Positions 3,592 to 5,245 of a DNA stretch of 5,245 nt are shown piece after piece. The stretch is taken from the NCBI GenBank assembly GCA_964616495.1, contig CAZTRF010000058.1, positions 1 through 5,245 on the forward strand, given 5' to 3'. Every line of letters begins with the position of its first letter. Positions within the stretch are counted from its first letter, which is position 1. The notes below the pieces were generated by a model. That model searched no databases. It was not told the origin of the DNA and saw only the letters and a program-made list of their open reading frames with translations. The DNA is from DAOSVX01 sp964616495. GTDB taxonomy: Bacteria > Bacillota_I > Bacilli_A > RF39 > UBA660. The position numbers and the translations under genes were made by a program.

Positions 3592-5245
3592 TTATTTATT
3601 ATTTTGCAAAGCGGCTTGAGCTGCAGCTAATCTTGCAATCGGTACTCTATATGGAGAACAAGATACATAATCAAGTCCTACTTTATCACAAAATTCGACT
3701 GTTGCTGAATCTCCACCATGTTCACCACATATACCTAAATGAATGTCTTTGCGAGTTGATTTACCTTTTTCTACAGCCATTTTAACTAATTGGCCAACAC
3801 CATCTTGATCTAATTTAGCAAATGGATCTGATTCAAAGATACCTTTACTATAATAATCTGGTAAAAACTTAGCTGCATCATCTCTAGAGAAACCATATGT
3901 CATTTGAGTAAGATCGTTAGTTCCAAATGAGAAGAACTCTGCATCTTCAGCTATTTTATCAGCAAGTAAAGCAGCTCTTGGTATTTCAATCATCGTTCCT
4001 ACTAAGTAATTTAATTTAACTTTTTCTGATTCGATTATCTTTTTTGCTGTTTCATCAACTACTGCTTTAACAAATTTTAGTTCCTTTGGATCTCCAATTA
4101 ATGGAATCATTATTTCAGGAGTTACATTCATTCCCTTTTTATTGACATTAATAGNNNNNNNNNNNNNNNNNNCTTCAATAACTGCTCTAGTTTGCATACA
4201 AGCTATTTCGGGGTAGGTAACAGCTAATCTACACCCTCTATGCCCCATCATTGGATTGAATTCTTTTAAACTTTCGACTCTTGATTTTAAAGCTTCAAAA
4301 GTCATTCCTAAGCTTTCAGCTAATGGTTTAATTTCTTCATCAGTATGAGGCAAAAATTCATGAAGTGGTGGATCCAAATAACGAATAACTACTGGATCCC
4401 CTTCCATAGCCATGAATAATCCTTCAAAATCGCTTCTTTGATAAGGAAGAATATCTTCTAAAGCCTTTTCTCTTTGTTCAAGAGTTTCAGCCGTAATCAT
4501 TTTTCTAAAATTAAATATTCTATCTTCTGCAAAGAACATATGCTCAGTACGGCATAATCCAATACCTTCTGCTCCAAACTTACGAGCCTGAATAGCATCT
4601 TTTGGAGTGTCGGCATTAGTTCTAACTTTCAAGCGACGAACTTTATCAGCCCATCCCATAAATGTTCCAAAATTTCCACTAATTTCTGGCTCTACAGTTT
4701 TTAATTTTTCTCCATAAACATTTCCAGTAGAACCATCTAGTGACATAAAGTCTCCCTCATGATAAATAGAACCATCTTTCGTAGTAATAGTCTTACTATC
4801 TTCATCTATTTTCAATTCTCCACAGCCACATACACAACAAGTTCCCATTCCACGAGCAACAACTGCAGCATGAGAAGTCATCCCTCCACGAACAGTTAAA
4901 ATACCATGTGCTAGGTTCATTCCTTCAATATCTTCAGGACTGGTTTCCAATCTAACTAATAGTAAATCTTTTTCTCCTTTTTCATGAGCTTTCATAATAT
5001 CTTCAGCTGTAAAATAAATTTTACCAGTAGCCGCTCCGGGTGAAGCTGCTAATCCCGTTGCTACTATTTTGCCATCTTTTAAAGCTTTTCCATCAAACAT
5101 TGGATGTAATAATTGATCCAATTGACGAGGTTCTACTTTTAAAAGAGCTTCTTCTTCAGTTAACATACCCTCATTTACTAAATCAACTGCTATTTTTAAA
5201 GCGGCCGATGCTGTCCTTTTTCCATTTCTCGTTTGTAGCATAAAT
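3592..5245 (-). CDS. ppdK: Pyruvate, phosphate dikinase, C-terminal part (5' end outside window)
   Basis: PPDK catalyses ATP + Pi + pyruvate to and from AMP + PPi + PEP through a swivelling phosphohistidine domain. About 550 residues of a roughly 875-residue enzyme are present; the ATP-grasp part lies off the right edge. Numbering from Met at 5241, the sequence opens inside the family motif FMLQTRNGKRT. The phosphohistidine motif GGMTSHAAVVAR puts the catalytic His at 124. The C-terminal TIM barrel has GLCRTEH (Arg231), RYLDPPLHEF (Arg287), GHRGCR, GTMIEIPR (Glu419), SFGTNDLTQ (Asn442, Asp443) and ICGEHGG (Cys505), equivalent to Arg561, Arg617, Glu745, Asn768, Asp769 and Cys831 of the Clostridium symbiosum enzyme. 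All these residues are intact. An 18-N gap leaves seven unknown residues but keeps frame. A strong terminator follows the stop. Confidence 0.97.
   Translation of the reverse strand, partial: FMLQTRNGKRTASAALKIAVDLVNEGMLTEEEALLKVEPRQLDQLLHPMFDGKALKDGKIVATGLAASPGAATGKIYFTAEDIMKAHEKGEKDLLLVRLETSPEDIEGMNLAHGILTVRGGMTSHAAVVARGMGTCCVCGCGELKIDEDSKTITTKDGSIYHEGDFMSLDGSTGNVYGEKLKTVEPEISGNFGTFMGWADKVRRLKVRTNADTPKDAIQARKFGAEGIGLCRTEHMFFAEDRIFNFRKMITAETLEQREKALEDILPYQRSDFEGLFMAMEGDPVVIRYLDPPLHEFLPHTDEEIKPLAESLGMTFEALKSRVESLKEFNPMMGHRGCRLAVTYPEIACMQTRAVIEXXXXXXXINVNKKGMNVTPEIMIPLIGDPKELKFVKAVVDETAKKIIESEKVKLNYLVGTMIEIPRAALLADKIAEDAEFFSFGTNDLTQMTYGFSRDDAAKFLPDYYSKGIFESDPFAKLDQDGVGQLVKMAVEKGKSTRKDIHLGICGEHGGDSATVEFCDKVGLDYVSCSPYRVPIARLAAAQAALQNNK
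4155..4172. other. Assembly gap (18 N) inside ppdK
   Basis: Eighteen unknown bases interrupt ppdK between TRAVIE and INVNKKG. The flanking bases, G after GAA on one side and CT before ATT on the other (minus strand), fit an Ala-Ala pair (GCN GCT), the residues found at this position in other PPDKs. That would need only three missing bases, so the N run may not reflect true length. Confidence 0.95.

Noticed and set aside
5239..5241. ATG at the right end as the true start of ppdK
   Set aside because: The open frame continues upstream (a Phe codon precedes it) and the Met is part of the internal family motif FMLQTRNGKRT, so the gene is simply cut by the window edge.
5040..5243. Plus-strand open reading frames opposite the real genes (for example 314-499, 797-994, 1521-1745, 2509-2727, 3531-3785, 5040-5243)
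   Set aside because: They lie antisense to genes with clear motifs or across promoters and terminators, lack convincing ribosome binding sites and encode low-complexity Leu/Ile/Phe/Tyr-rich products typical of antisense frames in AT-rich DNA.
1..5245. CRISPR array, insertion sequence, phage or defence island
   Set aside because: No spaced direct repeats, transposase, integrase or terminal inverted repeats are visible. The tRNA genes show no duplicated 3' end that would mark an integration site within the window.

Overview
The window is AT-rich, uses compact intergenic regions with sigma-A-type promoters and Shine-Dalgarno sites, and carries genes that look Bacillota-like (Bacilli, Mollicutes or clostridial relatives). 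These include pyruvate phosphate dikinase, a stand-alone Smr protein, a DUF2087 protein and tRNAs with encoded CCA. TGA is read as stop at the end of the sugar-kinase gene, and Trp is TGG in the genes I translated, so the standard bacterial code fits and a Mycoplasma-type code is not needed. A run of N suggests a draft assembly, possibly of an uncultured gut-type bacterium; that last point is inference.

Every gene I can support is on the minus strand, so transcription runs from right to left. From the right: (1) the 3' two-thirds of ppdK (3592 to beyond the window), interrupted by 18 N and closed by a strong intrinsic terminator; (2) a 142-bp intergenic region with two AT-rich inverted repeats and no strong promoter; (3) a three-gene operon of an MBL-fold hydrolase, a PfkB-family sugar kinase and a short Smr-domain protein, with a 22-bp gap and then a 14-bp overlap; (4) a 139-bp regulatory region with two well-formed tandem promoters, one of them perfect consensus with an inverted repeat in its spacer, driving an uncharacterised 139-aa protein; (5) a terminator that physically overlaps the promoter of the next gene, an uncharacterised 80-aa protein; (6) a two-gene tRNA operon, tRNA-Ile2(CAU) then tRNA-Leu(UAG), with its own promoter and terminator; (7) a DUF2087 protein with an extended -10 promoter; (8) at the left edge, a good minus-strand promoter for a gene outside the window.

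Functionally, PPDK interconverts pyruvate and PEP using ATP/AMP and Pi/PPi, typical of PPi-linked glycolysis in anaerobes. The hydrolase and kinase pair could belong to carbohydrate handling, but no transporter or substrate-specific partner is present to say which. There is no gene-free stretch over 300 bases, no CRISPR array, no insertion sequence and no sign of a recognisable defence system. The most interesting unexplained items are the strongly promoted 139-aa protein with its operator-like repeat, and evidence from active-site spacing that the N run in ppdK is longer than the sequence it replaces.
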